A stretch of 18,452 nt of DNA from Cellvibrio sp. (GTDB lineage: Bacteria; Pseudomonadota; Gammaproteobacteria; Pseudomonadales; Cellvibrionaceae). A program made the position numbers and the translations under genes. The DNA lies in contig DQHS01000071.1 of the NCBI GenBank assembly GCA_003524365.1, forward strand, positions 1,077-19,528, written 5' to 3'. Shown piece after piece: positions 1 to 7,171 of the stretch (the stretch's first letter is position 1; every line of letters starts with the position of its first letter). Below the pieces are notes generated by a model that did no database searches, was not told the DNA's origin, and saw only the letters and a program-made list of their open reading frames with translations.

Positions 1-1037
1 ATATCGCCATGGGCGGCTCAACCAATACCATTTTGCATTTGCTGGCCGCAGCACAAGAAGGCGACGTGCCTTTCACCATGTTTGATGTTGATCGCATGAG
101 CCGCAAAGTGCCGCAGCTGTGCAAGGTCGCACCTAACACCCCTAAATATCATATGGAAGATGTGCATCGCGCCGGCGGCGTAATGAGCATTTTGGCCGAG
201 CTGAATCGCGGCGGCCTGCTTCATAATCAATTGCCCACTGTTCACAGTAGAACCTTTCAGGAAGCTTTGGATAAATGGGACATCATTAGCACCTCATCTG
301 AAGCGGTAGCGACATTCTACAAAGCTGGCCCTGCAGGCATCCCAACCCAAGTAGCCTTTAGTCAGGCAACCCGCTGGCCTACGCTGGATGGTGACCGCGC
401 CGAAGGTTGTATTCGCTCTGTTAAACACGCCTACAGCAAAGAAGGAGGACTGGCAGTACTCAAAGGCAATATCGCTATCGATGGCTGTGTAGTTAAAACC
501 TCCGGAGTAGACGAAAGCTGCTGGGTCTTCGAAGGCAAGGCTTATGTGGTTGAAAGCCAGGATAAAGCCGTCGCCGATATTCTTGACGGAAAGGTGAAGG
601 AAGGCGATGTAGTGGTGATTCGCTATGAAGGGCCAAAAGGTGGGCCAGGAATGCAGGAAATGCTTTATCCCACCAGCTATTTGAAATCCAAAGGCTTGGG
701 TAAAGCTTGTGCACTATTAACTGATGGTCGATTCTCTGGTGGAACTTCCGGCTTATCTATCGGCCATGTATCACCTGAAGCAGCAGCTGGTGGAGCGATT
801 GGCTTGGTGCAAACCGGCGATATTATCCGTATCGACATTCCAAATCGCAGCATCAATGTTGTGCTGACCGAAAATGAGCTGGATGCCCGACGCGCCGCAG
901 AAAATGCCAAAGGTGCTTTGGCCTGGAAGCCCACTGAGATTCGTCCACGCAAAGTAAGCGCATCATTAAAAGCCTATGCGATGTTGGCAACTAGTGCGGA
1001 CAAAGGCGCAGTACGAGATTTAACCAAACTGGATTGA
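1..1037 (+). CDS. ilvD: Dihydroxy-acid dehydratase, C-terminal part (5' end outside window)
   Basis: IlvD is the Fe-S dehydratase that turns 2,3-dihydroxy-isovalerate and 2,3-dihydroxy-3-methylvalerate into the 2-oxo acids of valine and isoleucine synthesis, in the cytoplasm. The reading frame is already open at base 3, and the segment IAMGGSTNT at the edge is the internal family motif, so the ATG at base 9 is not the start. About 344 of the usual ~610-620 residues are visible. Further family blocks are KGNIAIDGCVVKTSGVD, RYEGPKGGPGMQEML and LLTDGRFSGGTSG, in the order expected for the C-terminal half of IlvD/Edd proteins. The cysteine in the DGCVVK block is one of the conserved positions. 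The stop is TGA at 1035-1037. Edd (6-phosphogluconate dehydratase) is the alternative; the FSGGTSGLSIGHVSPEA block fits IlvD better. The gene is convergent with the TonB operon. Confidence 0.95.
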   Translation, partial: IAMGGSTNTILHLLAAAQEGDVPFTMFDVDRMSRKVPQLCKVAPNTPKYHMEDVHRAGGVMSILAELNRGGLLHNQLPTVHSRTFQEALDKWDIISTSSEAVATFYKAGPAGIPTQVAFSQATRWPTLDGDRAEGCIRSVKHAYSKEGGLAVLKGNIAIDGCVVKTSGVDESCWVFEGKAYVVESQDKAVADILDGKVKEGDVVVIRYEGPKGGPGMQEMLYPTSYLKSKGLGKACALLTDGRFSGGTSGLSIGHVSPEAAAGGAIGLVQTGDIIRIDIPNRSINVVLTENELDARRAAENAKGALAWKPTEIRPRKVSASLKAYAMLATSADKGAVRDLTKLD

Positions 1038-1045
1038 TCGAAATA

Positions 1046-1079
1046 CCGCTGCAGGATTACTGCAGCGGCATTATTTATC
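1046..1079 (+). terminator. Hairpin after ilvD
   Basis: A perfect 9-bp stem, CCGCTGCAG (1046-1054) with CTGCAGCGG (1060-1068), closes a GATTA loop eight bases after the ilvD stop. It is followed by CATTATTTAT, which is only moderately T-rich. It probably works as a weak intrinsic terminator or 3'-end stabiliser for ilvD, backed up by the stronger terminator at 1118-1150. Confidence 0.6.
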
Positions 1080-1117
1080 GGCCGACGAAAAACACCTTTT
1101 GGTTTAAGATTTAAGCA

Positions 1118-1150
1118 ATAAAAAAGCCAGCAATTGCTGGCTTTTTTATT
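1118..1150. terminator. Bidirectional intrinsic terminator between ilvD and the TonB operon
   Basis: The perfect palindrome GCCAGCAATTGCTGGC (1126-1141) is flanked by six A on the left and six T on the right, so both strands read as GC-rich hairpin plus U-tract. It lies between the converging ends of ilvD (plus) and the TPR gene (minus, stop at 1169) and should terminate both transcripts. Confidence 0.9.
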
Positions 1151-1168
1151 TAACAAAACTAATACAAA

Positions 1169-2542
1169 TTAATTCTGTGCAAGAGCTTCCAATCTCGCTT
1201 TTTCTTTTTCAGAATAGGTGACCCACTGCGCTGCAACTTTAGAGCTACGTGCATCTTTACCCGCTTCCTTAAAGAATTTTACCGCTTCATCAAAATTCTT
1301 TAATTCAAACTCGGCTTGTGCAACAGTCAAATTCGCATGGTCAACACGCTTGAGCTTGCCAGCTTTGAGAGCTTGACGCCCCCATTTGGAAGCTTCTTTA
1401 AACTTGTCAGTTGCTAGATAGGCTTGCGCAAGACCGATAATTAAATCACCTTCAGTAGACTTTTCAGCTGCCTTTTCATATTCAGTCAAAGACTCTTTCG
1501 AGTTTTGAGCTAAACGTAGGGAATCGGCAAGTAGCTTAAGGTTCTTAGCCGTTGGCTCTACAATCTTGTCAGTGTAGATACCCTTTCTAAGCACTTTAGC
1601 TGCTTTGTAAGGCACCTCTTCTTCCAGGAACATACTTGCCATGCGAATAATATCTTTCTCGGTCGTCAAACCACCCATCAGGTAACAGGTTTCCAGCGCA
1701 TGAAGAGAGTCTTTAGGGCGCTCAACAACATAGTAAACCTGTGACAACTGCTTCCAATATGCCGCTTTGGGATAGTGCTTGATCAATTTCTCCAAAACTA
1801 CCAAGCCGCTTTTGTAATCCTCTTTATCAAAATACAAACCACGCTGCAGAACATACCAGGATTCAGCAGGAATCTTCCCAGCTGCCTCCTGATTCTTTAC
1901 TGCTTCGTTGATATTGAGCAAAGCATTGTTATTGTCTTCAAGCTGATAATACAGTGTCGAAAACATGTAAGAATCTTCTGGCTTGATGGTGTCCGAAAAC
2001 TCGGTCCACTTCAATAAAGTTTCCAATGCTTTTTTCGGATTATCCAGTTGCGAGTACAACTGACCAACGATACGAATTGTTGAAGCTTCAGTTGCGATAG
2101 GCATATTGGGCGTTTGAGCGAGCATTTTATTAAAGCTTTCTATCGCTTTAGCATAATTCTCGGTGCCCAAATGTGCATAGCCAGTGTATTGGTAGAGCAA
2201 CACTAATTCATAAGCGTTAGCTTTAGCTTTATTCGCATCCATTTCATTCAAAAGCTGCATTGCCTTTCTTGGATCGGGCTTTACAGATTCGTCTTGTGGC
2301 TGCAGATAATTGGCTGCCTCTGTAATTTTCTTACCAAAAGATTCGCTCACATTCGGGAACTTACGCTGTTCACCGGCGTGTTTATTTTTTGCTTTCACCT
2401 GAGCCATTGCGCTAGAAATTTCTACAGCACCTGGAACAACTGCATCAATTGCTTTACTCACCAACAATGGAGATACAGCAATAACGCCAGCCAACAATGT
2501 GCGGCCCAGAGCAATTGAAACGGCAGGAAGTACGTGTTTCAT
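1169..2542 (-). CDS. TPR-repeat periplasmic protein, last gene of the TonB2/TtpC-type operon
   Basis: This is a 457-residue protein with a hydrophobic N-terminal segment (about residues 5-30) and an Ala-rich stretch ending SSAMA-Q near residue 47, consistent with export to the periplasm. From about residue 108 to the C-terminus it is helical repeat sequence of TPR character, for example the stretch around residues 118-141 (GYAHLGTENYAKAIESF) and that around 157-180 (VGQLYSQLDNPKKALETLLK). It starts 11 bp after tonB and so is probably translated from the same message. A TPR gene at this place is usual in Vibrio-type TonB2 clusters, where it is thought to support the energy-transduction complex; a scaffold or partner role here is inference. 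No catalytic motif is visible. The stop lies 18 bp from the shared terminator. Confidence 0.85.
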   Translation of the reverse strand: MKHVLPAVSIALGRTLLAGVIAVSPLLVSKAIDAVVPGAVEISSAMAQVKAKNKHAGEQRKFPNVSESFGKKITEAANYLQPQDESVKPDPRKAMQLLNEMDANKAKANAYELVLLYQYTGYAHLGTENYAKAIESFNKMLAQTPNMPIATEASTIRIVGQLYSQLDNPKKALETLLKWTEFSDTIKPEDSYMFSTLYYQLEDNNNALLNINEAVKNQEAAGKIPAESWYVLQRGLYFDKEDYKSGLVVLEKLIKHYPKAAYWKQLSQVYYVVERPKDSLHALETCYLMGGLTTEKDIIRMASMFLEEEVPYKAAKVLRKGIYTDKIVEPTAKNLKLLADSLRLAQNSKESLTEYEKAAEKSTEGDLIIGLAQAYLATDKFKEASKWGRQALKAGKLKRVDHANLTVAQAEFELKNFDEAVKFFKEAGKDARSSKVAAQWVTYSEKEKARLEALAQN

Positions 2543-2553
2543 TTCATTACCCC

Positions 2554-3180
2554 TTATTTCTGCATCTCGTAGGTGAAACGGTTCTTCACCCCAGGAACTT
2601 CAACGGGCTTACCATCAACCACTTTAGGCTTGTATTTGAACTTCAACGCAGCTTTGACAGAGGCGCGGTTAAATACAGAAGTTGGCTTGCCGTCTTTGGT
2701 CATACATTGATCCTCAATTGCCTGAGGATCACGCGTAGTGCCAGTCTCAGTTACCGTGTAGACAACCGTGCAGTAGCCCTCTATGCCACGTGATAAAGCT
2801 GTACTCGGGTATTCCGGAGGAACTTTAACAATTGGAAGATATTCACCTTCACTAAAAGCCAAGGAACCCGAACCCACATCTATACCGGCTTTGGCAACAG
2901 GTGCGGTCATATTCAAAGCTTCACCAGAAACATCAGGAGCATCGAACTCAGGCTCCGGCAAATCTGGTGGAGTTTCCGGCTCTTCTGGTTTCTCTGGTTT
3001 GGCGTCTTCAAAACGGGTTTCAATTTTTGTATCAGGCATAGTGATATCGGGAATTTTGGCAGATTTTTTCTGCGTCATTTCGCCAAGATCATTGTTAATT
3101 AATTGATACATCAAAAAAAGAAGCAAAAGGGTAGTGACCACCCCTAATGCTGCTGCAATACCTACTTTTGCGAAGTTCAT
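2554..3180 (-). CDS. tonB: TonB-family energy transducer
   Basis: TonB links the inner-membrane ExbB/ExbD proton channel to outer-membrane TonB-dependent receptors. This 208-residue protein has one N-terminal membrane anchor (about residues 7-27), a short acidic Pro/Glu-rich spacer (about 60-85, KPEKPEEPETPPDLPEPE), and a C-terminal TonB domain (about 115-208). That domain has the typical PPEYPSTALSRGIEGYC block, which contains the conserved YP. The spacer is much shorter than in E. coli TonB (239 aa), as in TonB2-type proteins. Two cysteines (137 and 159) lie inside the periplasmic domain and could form a disulfide. The gene sits 6 bp after exbD and 11 bp before the TPR gene. The family call is firm; the cognate receptors cannot be read from this window. 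Confidence 0.92.
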   Translation of the reverse strand: MNFAKVGIAAALGVVTTLLLLFLMYQLINNDLGEMTQKKSAKIPDITMPDTKIETRFEDAKPEKPEEPETPPDLPEPEFDAPDVSGEALNMTAPVAKAGIDVGSGSLAFSEGEYLPIVKVPPEYPSTALSRGIEGYCTVVYTVTETGTTRDPQAIEDQCMTKDGKPTSVFNRASVKAALKFKYKPKVVDGKPVEVPGVKNRFTYEMQK

Positions 3181-3186
3181 AGCAAC

Positions 3187-3591
3187 CTACTTCTTCTCGG
3201 TAGAGACAGACACATCGTTAACACCGGCTTCACGGGCGGCATTAGCGACTTCCAATACATATTTAAGATCTGCTTCGGCATCAGCTTGAATCGAAACAGA
3301 ACCGTTAGGGTTGTCTGCACGCATCCGCTCAATAACCTTGGCAACGCCACGTGGATCAATTTCTTTTTTGTCGATCCAAATCTCGTTGTCCTTACCTACC
3401 GCAATCAAAATACTGGCATTCGGCTTATCTTCACCAGTTGTGGCATCAGGTCTCAAAACCTCTTTACCAGTCTCTTTAATGAAGGTTGCCGTAACAATGA
3501 AGAAAATCAGCATAATGAACACCACATCCAACATCGGAGTAAGGTCAATAGCCTGAGCTTCTTCATCAAGTTTTGCTTTATTCCTGCTCAT
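3187..3591 (-). CDS. exbD: ExbD/TolR-family proton-channel protein
   Basis: ExbD forms, with ExbB, the proton-driven motor that energises TonB. The 134-residue protein has a short cytoplasmic N-terminus, one transmembrane helix (about 22-40) starting at DLTPMLDVVFIMLIFF, and a periplasmic domain. Asp22 in PMLDVVF is the conserved membrane aspartate required for proton movement in the family (Asp25 in E. coli ExbD). It follows exbB by 39 bp and precedes tonB by 6 bp. TolR is the homologous alternative, but the TonB and TPR neighbours point to ExbD. In the Vibrio-style scheme this would be ExbD2. Confidence 0.92.
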   Translation of the reverse strand: MSRNKAKLDEEAQAIDLTPMLDVVFIMLIFFIVTATFIKETGKEVLRPDATTGEDKPNASILIAVGKDNEIWIDKKEIDPRGVAKVIERMRADNPNGSVSIQADAEADLKYVLEVANAAREAGVNDVSVSTEKK

Positions 3592-3630
3592 GAGACATCT
3601 CTTAATTACAGGTTAATATTGCACTGTCAC

Positions 3631-4158
3631 TCAGTGATCCATTGTTAAATGGTCAGCGAACAAGCGGTCTTCACGCTCAGCAATACGCGCCAGATAGGTG
3701 TTTACAAATATGCCAGACAGCGCTGCAACCATACCCGCCATAGTCGGGATTGTTGCTTTTGATACACCACCTGCCATTGATTTCGCATCGCCACCACCAG
3801 TTAGCGAAAGTACACTAAATACTTCAATCATACCTGTTACTGTCCCCAACAATCCCATTAGCGGGCAAAGGGCAATCAGCGTAGTAATCATGTCCATATT
3901 GCGATTGATCTTGGCAGACATGCGCGAAATCATTGCTTCGCGAATTTGATGAGCATTCCAGGATTTACGCTCTTTGCGTGCCTCCCAACTTGCCAGTGCT
4001 TGCTGGACATCGCCTTTCAGACCACCCTTGAAGTACCACGCTCGTTCAAAAACGAGCGTCCACATTACAAAGGTAAGGGCGGCGATGTAATACATCAATG
4101 AACCGCCCTGATCCATAAAGGCTCCAATGGCTGCAAATGCGTCCGTTAAAGCCTGCAT
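3631..4158 (-). CDS. exbB: ExbB-family (MotA/TolQ/ExbB) proton-channel protein
   Basis: ExbB is the multi-pass scaffold of the TonB motor. The 175-residue protein has a first membrane helix at about 20-38 and the paired C-terminal helices at about 90-118 and 132-158. It contains the family signature LIALCPLMGLLGTVTGMIEVF and the GGGDAKSMAGGVSKA turn. The start at 4158 is supported by AGGAG seven bases upstream. The gap to the TtpC-like gene is only 14 bp, so co-transcription is very likely. The short form (175 aa versus ~240 for E. coli ExbB) is typical of the second ExbB in TtpC clusters. It differs from the TtpC-like protein in lacking a large periplasmic N-terminal part. Confidence 0.92.
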   Translation of the reverse strand: MQALTDAFAAIGAFMDQGGSLMYYIAALTFVMWTLVFERAWYFKGGLKGDVQQALASWEARKERKSWNAHQIREAMISRMSAKINRNMDMITTLIALCPLMGLLGTVTGMIEVFSVLSLTGGGDAKSMAGGVSKATIPTMAGMVAALSGIFVNTYLARIAEREDRLFADHLTMDH

Positions 4159-4172
4159 GTGTTATCTCCTAC

Positions 4173-5540
4173 TTATTTGCGCTCAGAGTTTTCAGCAATG
4201 ATGCCGGTGGTTTGCTCATCCAAAATCTGAACAATCGCTTTAGCACGACCATTAACCAAGGTGTGCATCAATACCACAGGAATTGCAACTACCAGACCTT
4301 GCACGGTTGTTACCAAGGCCGCAGAAATACCACCTGCCATGTTTTTAGGATCGCCGGCACCGAAAATGGTAATAGCTTGGAAGGTTTCAATCATACCGGT
4401 CACGGTACCCAGAAGCCCCAACAGCGGTGCGATAGCAGCAATAATCTTCAGAACCGCTAATCCACTCTCGATACCAGGACGCTCTTTCAAAGAAGCTTCT
4501 TCAAGTTTCAGTTCAAGAGTTTCGGTATCAACATTTTTGTTTTCTTCAGCAACTTTAAGCACACGACCAAGCGGGTTGTTAGTATTTGGCTTATCAGATT
4601 TCAACTGAGCCTTAACTTTGCCGCTCATCAAGAACAGAACCAACATCCGCCATAAACCCAAGAAGATACCGATGAAGCCCACTGCAACAATTACATAACC
4701 AACTTTACCGCCTTGATCTACTCGCTCCAGAAAGGTAGGAGTATCAATTAACGCAGTTAGCAATTGACCGCCAGCGGGACCTGTTGGATCAACGCCAAAA
4801 TCTACAATACCTGATGATGCGTTTTGCAATGCTTGAGCACCAGCTAAATGATCTTCTGGTTGGCGAGGCAACTCCTGAATTTTTGAACCATCAAACGTCA
4901 GGTAGGCGCCGTTAGATACAAGGTTGTAACTACCAACACGAACAACTTCTTGTTCAGCTTGTTCACCGCTAGGTTTGATCACTGTTGCGTTAAACTTCAC
5001 CACACGACCAGTTTCAACCATCTCGCGCTGAACTTCGAACCACAGACGCTCAATCTCCTCAATATCCGGCAGACGAGTATTGCTGTTCATTTTTTCAATC
5101 AACGCATCAAGGAACTCGCCACGACTTGGGTATTGGGCACTTACGATAGAAGTCCCCAATGTCGCGCGCAAATCACCTGCCGTCGAGGTCAAATGGCCAA
5201 AAAGTTCTTTCATAGAACCCAAGCGCTCATTTAGCTGAGCCTTCTTGGCTGCAACCAAAATATCCTGCTCTTGATATTTTTTCTCAAGTGCTGCGGATCG
5301 AGCTTCTTCTGCCTGGCGGGTAGCTTTAGCCTGCGCCAACAAATTAGCTTGATTAGACTTGTCGCGCGCAAACTCAGCTTCGCGCTGCTTGTGCTCGGCT
5401 GATTCACTGATTTGCGATTTTTTTACCATATCCAACAATTGATCAAGAGTTTGTGCTTTTTCTTGAGCAACAGCGAAGGTGCTGCTTAGTAGGCCAGCAA
5501 CAGCAAGCATCAGACAGCTTTTAACAAATTTCATTTTCAT
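4173..5540 (-). CDS. ttpC: TtpC-like protein: signal peptide, periplasmic coiled coil and ExbB-type channel domain
   Basis: TtpC was described in Vibrio as a component needed by the TonB2 system in addition to ExbB2/ExbD2. This 455-residue protein shows a signal peptide (about 1-25, cut near AVA-Q), a charged, probably coiled-coil periplasmic region (about 40-115), a less structured part to about 270, a membrane helix at about 282-304, and a second MotA/TolQ/ExbB domain. That domain carries IAPLLGLLGTVTGMIETFQ (369-388) and GAGDPKNMAGGISAAL, closely parallel to the neighbouring ExbB. Its ATG overlaps the stop of the upstream DUF3450 gene (ATGA, 5537-5540), implying translational coupling. It is annotated in many genomes simply as 'MotA/TolQ/ExbB proton channel family protein'. 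The symbol is assigned from architecture and position, not from alignment. Confidence 0.85.
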   Translation of the reverse strand: MKMKFVKSCLMLAVAGLLSSTFAVAQEKAQTLDQLLDMVKKSQISESAEHKQREAEFARDKSNQANLLAQAKATRQAEEARSAALEKKYQEQDILVAAKKAQLNERLGSMKELFGHLTSTAGDLRATLGTSIVSAQYPSRGEFLDALIEKMNSNTRLPDIEEIERLWFEVQREMVETGRVVKFNATVIKPSGEQAEQEVVRVGSYNLVSNGAYLTFDGSKIQELPRQPEDHLAGAQALQNASSGIVDFGVDPTGPAGGQLLTALIDTPTFLERVDQGGKVGYVIVAVGFIGIFLGLWRMLVLFLMSGKVKAQLKSDKPNTNNPLGRVLKVAEENKNVDTETLELKLEEASLKERPGIESGLAVLKIIAAIAPLLGLLGTVTGMIETFQAITIFGAGDPKNMAGGISAALVTTVQGLVVAIPVVLMHTLVNGRAKAIVQILDEQTTGIIAENSERK

Positions 5541-6319
5541 TGTGCTGCCTCCGGCGCCTGAACAGCCATGGTCATAATGTCTTTAGACGCTTGGTTACGC
5601 GCAATACGCAAGCCTTTCAGGATGCGACTGTTATACGAACCATCCAAAGCAACCCATTGACCTTGAGATGAATCATAGGTACCACATTGCTTGGCATCAG
5701 TTGTTTGGTACATCAAAGAAATACGACCGACGCGGAGGATGTTTACTTCGCGATCTTGACCATCAATTGGTAGGGTGCCCTTGTAGGCTTCGATGGTGTT
5801 ACCGTACGTAGATTCAATTTTGTAGGCCTCCAGAACCTGACGGAATTTCTCTGAAACAGAGATATCAGCACGGTCCTGGTTAGTGCGCAGCATCGCAATA
5901 CGATCTTTACGCTCCTGCACTTGGAAAGGCTTATCCAGGCCGACGAATTGCTCAAGACTATCGAGCATGCGGAAGATCAACGGTTGGATTTGGCGTTCGA
6001 TAACAGTCACTTTCTCAACTGATTGCTCCAGCTCCTGAACCACAACCAACTGCTTGGCAACTTGCTTTTCCATCTGGGCGTTGAACACGCGGAGATCGTC
6101 GATCAGCTTGTTTTGTTGTTTGAATTGTTGCGCCAGATCGTCAGTTTCCTGAGCCAATCTATCAATGCGCTTCTGGGAGTCTTGCGCCAAAGTGGTTTTG
6201 GCTTGACCGGACTTGAGTACTGCATCCAGAGTTTGATCTGCCATGGCAACGCTACCCATTAGCGCGCCGGCAGAAAGCATTGTGGTCAGAGCCACCGCTT
6301 TCAATCGCTGCTTTTTCAT
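5537..6319 (-). CDS. DUF3450-family periplasmic protein, first gene of the TonB2/TtpC-type operon
   Basis: I chose the ATG at 6319 because it follows GTTGGGGGGATT (strong purine-rich ribosome site) and begins a clean signal peptide (MKKQRLKAVALTTMLSAG..., cut after AMA near residue 27). An in-frame TTG at 6361 would only add residues in front of it. The mature part of the 260-residue product starts with a long heptad-like coiled coil (about 45-115, rich in Gln, Asp, Leu), followed by a compact domain ending near SRILKGLRIARNQ. DUF3450 proteins are typically the first gene of this cluster type. Their biochemical role is not established to my knowledge; a periplasmic partner of the TtpC coiled coil is a reasonable inference. 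The stop overlaps the next start by 4 bp. Confidence 0.85.
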   Translation of the reverse strand: MKKQRLKAVALTTMLSAGALMGSVAMADQTLDAVLKSGQAKTTLAQDSQKRIDRLAQETDDLAQQFKQQNKLIDDLRVFNAQMEKQVAKQLVVVQELEQSVEKVTVIERQIQPLIFRMLDSLEQFVGLDKPFQVQERKDRIAMLRTNQDRADISVSEKFRQVLEAYKIESTYGNTIEAYKGTLPIDGQDREVNILRVGRISLMYQTTDAKQCGTYDSSQGQWVALDGSYNSRILKGLRIARNQASKDIMTMAVQAPEAAQ

Positions 6320-6603
6320 AATCCCCCCAACTGGGTGTTCAATCAAGTGAGTTTGTGGCAACAGGCTGCCACAGACGCGTTATCCACGTAGCCTCTTCGA
6401 GGCGGTTAAGAACGGCGGCATTGTAATAAGCGCCATGGCCTACTTCCAATGATTTATCCTACAACCTTCTGCGTGTGTATTTAGGTATCACGCCGGTAAC
6501 ATATAATGAGTTTTATTACTGCCGCCGGTAACACAAAAAAGAATTTCAAAAAACAAAATCAAAAAACACATTTAAAACAACACTTTTGGTTCTTAGCGGC
6601 AAC
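6320..6603. promoter_or_regulatory. Intergenic leader between folA and the TonB operon
   Basis: This is 284 bp with no credible gene. Read on the minus strand it is first very T-rich after the folA stop (about 6535-6600, several T5-T6 runs but no GC hairpin, so not a classical terminator). Next come two copies of GCCGGTAACA (plus-strand sense) at 6492-6501 and 6524-6533, then a candidate promoter at 6420-6449. A small perfect hairpin, GCCTC-TTC-GAGGC (6391-6403), follows in what would be the operon's 5' leader. I found no recognisable Fur box (GATAATGATAATCATTATC) here, which would have been expected if the system were simply iron-controlled. Confidence 0.5.
6420..6449 (-). promoter_or_regulatory. 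Candidate sigma-70 promoter of the DUF3450-TtpC-ExbBD-TonB-TPR operon
   Basis: On the minus strand, TTGGAA (6449-6444, 4/6 to the -35 consensus) and TACAAT (6425-6420, 5/6 to the -10) are separated by 18 bp, about 100 bp upstream of the DUF3450 start. It is the best pair I can see in the leader, but such matches occur by chance. Confidence 0.35.
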
Positions 6604-7116
6604 TTATCGCTGGCGCCGAGCATACACCAAAAACTCATGCGGCACTGATGCCAGCTCATCTCCCGCTGTAATTGATTCCAACACCCAATCCAGCTCGTTT
6701 AGCGCATCAAAAAACGCGTCGCCTTCAGGTTCAACAGCAACACGCGTCAAATAAATCCGATCAACAAATTGCAGCGCCGACCGATAAATTTCTGCACCAC
6801 CAATAACCATAGCCTCATCCGACGCCAGCAGACCCTGCGCCACCAGCTTGTGCGCCTCAGACAGTGCTTGCTCGAAACTATTGGTAACAACCACCCCATC
6901 AACAGCCGACCATTCCTTACTGCGGGTAACAACAATATTGGTGCGCCCCGGCAATGGCATCCCGATGGATTCATAGGTTTTACGGCCCATGATCACCGGC
7001 TTACCCAGCGTGACTGCTTTGAAATATTTTAGGTCTTGCGGAAGATGCCAAGGCAGCTGATTGTTGCGCCCAATAACACCATTTTTTGCTGCCGCCACGA
7101 TAATGGCCAATTTCAT
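6604..7116 (-). CDS. folA: Dihydrofolate reductase
   Basis: FolA reduces dihydrofolate to tetrahydrofolate with NADPH, regenerating the cofactor oxidised by thymidylate synthase. The 170-residue protein starts MKLAIIVAAAKNGVIGRNN and has the substrate loop LPWHLPQDLKYFK with Asp28 as the catalytic acid (Asp27 in E. coli). It also has the cofactor motif MGRKTYESIG (43-52), PLPGRTNIVVTR, and the IGGAEIY block of the C-terminal half. The length is slightly above E. coli FolA (159 aa). It lies 55 bp downstream of thyA on the same strand, the usual pairing of the dTMP cycle, and may share its transcript. No strong terminator follows, only T-rich sequence. Confidence 0.95.
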   Translation of the reverse strand: MKLAIIVAAAKNGVIGRNNQLPWHLPQDLKYFKAVTLGKPVIMGRKTYESIGMPLPGRTNIVVTRSKEWSAVDGVVVTNSFEQALSEAHKLVAQGLLASDEAMVIGGAEIYRSALQFVDRIYLTRVAVEPEGDAFFDALNELDWVLESITAGDELASVPHEFLVYARRQR

Positions 7117-7171
7117 GCAATGCCTTCGCCCTTACTTATTAACCACTTATTTGCCAACAACCGAAACACCA

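Noticed and set aside
6361..6361. TTG at 6361 as start of the DUF3450 protein
   Set aside because: The ATG at 6319 has a GGGGGG ribosome site and starts directly at a standard signal peptide; the extension would bury it.
6380..6388. DnaA-box-like TTATCCACG in the TonB operon leader
   Set aside because: Single 8/9 match without a cluster, no replication genes nearby; not an origin.
6502..6507. Plus-strand TATAAT before folA/TonB gap
   Set aside because: No suitable -35 at 16-18 bp and no plus-strand gene downstream; likely chance in AT-rich DNA.
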